Shown here: one piece after another, positions 61,959 to 64,000 of the stretch
Layout: each line of letters starts with the position of its first letter
Position numbering within the stretch: the first letter of the stretch is position 1
Program-made: the position numbers and the translations under genes
Notes under the pieces: generated by a model
The model's database searches: none
Told to the model about the DNA's origin: nothing
What the model saw: the letters and a program-made list of their open reading frames with translations, nothing else
Origin: Propionibacteriaceae bacterium
GTDB taxonomy: Bacteria; Actinomycetota; Actinomycetes; Propionibacteriales; Propionibacteriaceae
Length of the DNA stretch: 64,000 bases
Assembly (NCBI GenBank): GCA_009780915.1
Contig: WQZD01000007.1
Coordinates: forward strand, 1 to 64,000
Direction of reading: 5' to 3'

Positions 61959-62776
61959 GGGGTCTCCTCGTCCAACTCGGTTTTATCGTACTCGTCTGAT
62001 ATGTCGACTTCCTCGACGGCGGCCCCCACCCAGCGGATCACCAACTCGGAGAGGGGGTCCAACTGCTCGAAGACGACCAGGTCGGCCCGGAAGAGCTCCA
62101 GGATGGCGAGGAAGCGCGCCACCGTCACCAAGGTGGACTCAGCGTCGGCCACCAGGGCTCGGAAGCTTGTCGCGGCCGTGTGTTGGAGCCGGTCGGCGAC
62201 CAGGTTGGCCTGCTCGGCCACCGACACCTGCGGCGCGTAGATGTGCTCGACGAAGACCTCGTCCTGAGCGGCCGGAGTCATGGCCGTCAACGCCAACTGG
62301 GCGAACTGGTCGGGCGTGATGGTGATGGTCACCTCGGGCAGCAAGACGGCGAACTGCTCCTCCAACCCGCCCGGACGGGGGACGCGCCGGGCCTCCGACT
62401 CGAGCACGGACTGGATCCACGCGGCCACCTGGCGGAAGGCCCTGTACTGCAGGAGGCGGGCGAACAGCAGGTCGCGGGCCTCCAGGATGCTCAGGTCCTC
62501 TTCGTCGTCGACCTGGCCGTCCGGGAGCAGGCGGGCCGTCTTCAGATCCAGCAGGGTCGCCGCCACGACGAGGAAACTGCTGGCCTGGTCGAGGTCCCAC
62601 TGGGGGCCCTGCTGCTTGATATGGAAGATGAACTCGTCCGTGACTTGGGACAACGCGATCTCGGTGATGTCGAGCTTGTGCTTGGAGATCAGCGAGAGCA
62701 GCAAGTCGAAGGGGCCCTCGAAATTATCCAGGGTCACCGAGAAGCCCGGGGTCCCCGAGCCCGGTTGTTCGGTCAC
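61955..62776 (-). CDS. scpA: Segregation and condensation protein A
   Basis: This 273-residue kleisin has the conserved N-terminus FSVTLDNFEGPFDLLLSLIS and KHKLDITEIALSQVTDEF, and a C-terminal winged helix. It closes the SMC ring for chromosome segregation. The start is GTG 62776, overlapping the stop of the upstream gene by 4 bases. Confidence 0.94.
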   Translation of the reverse strand: MTEQPGSGTPGFSVTLDNFEGPFDLLLSLISKHKLDITEIALSQVTDEFIFHIKQQGPQWDLDQASSFLVVAATLLDLKTARLLPDGQVDDEEDLSILEARDLLFARLLQYRAFRQVAAWIQSVLESEARRVPRPGGLEEQFAVLLPEVTITITPDQFAQLALTAMTPAAQDEVFVEHIYAPQVSVAEQANLVADRLQHTAATSFRALVADAESTLVTVARFLAILELFRADLVVFEQLDPLSELVIRWVGAAVEEVDISDEYDKTELDEETP

Positions 62777-63078
62777 AAGGCGCCCAATCGGGCCACGAGG
62801 TCGGCCCCGGCGCCCTTGGCCTCCAGGTCGGCCAGCCCCACGGCGATGGCGGCTCTCACGAGTCGCCCGCGGTCCACGGTAATCCCCGCTTTCCGCAACG
62901 CGAGACGGGCGTCTTCCAGCCCGATGAGCTCGTCGGAGGAGACGTACACGGTGATCTTCTCGTCGTGGCGCACGCGGCCTGACGCCGTCCCCTCGTGGGA
63001 CTCCAGGGGTTTGGCCCCTGTGGAGCGGAAGAGCTCTTCGGCGCCGGGCAGGTTGGCTCGACTCACGCGGCTGGGCAT
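62773..63078 (-). CDS. Conserved actinobacterial protein between parA and scpA
   Basis: This 101-residue protein carries a ribbon-helix-helix-like segment, KITVYVSSDELIGLEDARLA followed by GITVDRGRLVRAAIAVGLAD (about residues 41-85), after a disordered N-terminus. A gene of this kind lies between parA and scpA in many actinobacteria and may bind DNA or modulate ParA; its function is not established. It overlaps both neighbours. Confidence 0.75.
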   Translation of the reverse strand: MPSRVSRANLPGAEELFRSTGAKPLESHEGTASGRVRHDEKITVYVSSDELIGLEDARLALRKAGITVDRGRLVRAAIAVGLADLEAKGAGADLVARLGAL

Positions 63079-63929
63079 CGGGCGAGCACCTCCTTGGCGA
63101 GGTCGCGATACTGGGCGGCCGCCGGGGAACTGGACGCGTACGTCGTGATGGGCTCACCCGCGACGGTGGTCTCGGGGAACTTGACGGTGCGACGGATCTT
63201 CGTGAGGAAGACGGTGTCGCCGAAGGCCTCTTGGACCCGGTCGAGGACCTCGCGGTTGTGGAGGGTACGGGGGTCGTACATGGTCCCCAGGATGCCGATC
63301 AGTTGCAGCTTGTTGTTCAAGCGCTCCTGGACTTTGGAGATGGTGTCGGTCAGCAACGCCACCCCGCGCAGGGCGAAGAACTCGGACTCCAGGGGGATCA
63401 ACACCCCGTCGGCCCCTGTGAGGGCGTTGACGGTGAGCAACCCGAGCGAGGGTGCGCAGTCGATCAGGATGATGTCGTAGTCCCTCTTCAGGGGCTGGAT
63501 GACGCGGCTCAGCGTGTGCTCCCTGGCCACTTCGGACACCAGTTGGACCTCGGCCGCCGACAAGTCGATGTTGGCGGGCAGCAGGTCGAGACGGGCGACC
63601 TTGGTGTGCTGGATGAGGTGGTACGGGTCGGTCCCGCGGACCATCAGCAGGTCGTACACCGAGGACTCCAGGGTGTGCGGGTTGATCCCCAGGCCCACCG
63701 ACAGGGACCCCTGGGGGTCGAAGTCGATCAGGAGGACTCGGCGTCCCAATTCCGCCAGCGCCGCCCCGAGGTTGATGGTGGTGGTCGTCTTGCCGACGCC
63801 GCCCTTTTGATTGCACATGGCAATAACGAATGCCTCAGTCTGATCAGGGTCGCGGGGACCCGGTTCCGGAACACCGATCAATCGGTCAGCGTCGTCAGCC
63901 ACAGCGGTCCTTCCCGAAATTATTGACAT
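63063..63929 (-). CDS. parA: ParA-family partition ATPase (Soj-like)
   Basis: This 288-residue ATPase has the deviant Walker A CNQKGGVGKTTTTINLGAAL (about residues 34-53), the switch LLIDFDPQGSLSVGLG and YDIILIDCAPSLGLLTVNAL. It is the scp-linked ParA paralogue of actinobacteria, distinct from the parAB pair near oriC. It probably acts with ScpAB or the neighbouring small protein. The start at 63929 lies 70 bases from the window edge. Confidence 0.9.
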   Translation of the reverse strand: MSIISGRTAVADDADRLIGVPEPGPRDPDQTEAFVIAMCNQKGGVGKTTTTINLGAALAELGRRVLLIDFDPQGSLSVGLGINPHTLESSVYDLLMVRGTDPYHLIQHTKVARLDLLPANIDLSAAEVQLVSEVAREHTLSRVIQPLKRDYDIILIDCAPSLGLLTVNALTGADGVLIPLESEFFALRGVALLTDTISKVQERLNNKLQLIGILGTMYDPRTLHNREVLDRVQEAFGDTVFLTKIRRTVKFPETTVAGEPITTYASSSPAAAQYRDLAKEVLARCPAA

Positions 63930-64000
63930 ATCGCCCTAAGTGTAGTGCCCCAAGCAAGGAAAAACATACTCTCGACCCGACCATGGTCCTTGCACATGAC

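Noticed and set aside
62773-63929. Origin-proximal parAB locus
   Set aside because: The ParA gene is followed by a small protein and scpAB, not parB, and no dnaA or DnaA-box cluster is present.

Overview
The window looks like a contig from a high-GC actinobacterium, probably close to Propionibacteriaceae. The pointers are the rpsP-khpA-rimM-trmD order, pafBC, a HelY-type helicase, ActP with its DUF485 partner, a DtxR/IdeR iron box, many overlapping ATGA/GTGA gene junctions and several apparently leaderless starts. The genus cannot be fixed from sequence reading alone. No rRNA, tRNA or CRISPR array was seen.

Layout. Positions 1-18500 are mostly accessory. They hold two IS21-family ends (1-123 and about 17277-17344), secreted proteins and lipoproteins, a FitAB locus with a wrecked toxin, an AAA+/DUF4143 ATPase between 29-bp direct repeats, MazEF, a single-chain Type ISP restriction-modification enzyme, a free-standing CdiA-like tRNA nuclease, an orphan ESAT-6-like pair and at least five gene relics. 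The acetate uptake pair DUF485-actP (6943-8990) sits inside this region. From 18500 to about 49000 the window is mostly core: trmD-rimM-khpA-rpsP, a tryptophan-type ABC transporter, ffh, purU, RibXY under an FMN riboswitch, dinB-folA-thyA-rdgB-rph-murI, feoABC under a DtxR box, birA/maf, ilvBN-ilvC, hisF, helY and a lipid kinase. From 49160 to 56380 there is a second accessory block: two head-to-tail cassettes that each start with a small secreted protein and continue with ABC-exporter parts. From 56412 to the end the genes are core again: pafBC, gluQ, an FKBP isomerase, rluB-scpB-scpA and parA.

Regulation can be read directly at several points. A leader peptide with tandem Trp codons and an attenuator precedes the putative tryptophan-binding lipoprotein gene. 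A leader peptide ending VLVL with an attenuator precedes ilvB. An FMN riboswitch precedes ribXY. A near-perfect DtxR/IdeR box abuts feoA. A 16-bp dyad overlaps the -35 box of the first secreted-protein cassette.

The best candidates for something undescribed are: the tandem secreted-protein/ABC cassettes, of which the first ends in a truncated ATPase gene; an 815-bp segment with two secreted-protein genes between two perfect 61-bp terminator-bearing direct repeats at the maf/ilvC junction; and three 33-bp tandem repeats directly upstream of the AAA+/DUF4143 ATPase. Functions given for these are inference from context.
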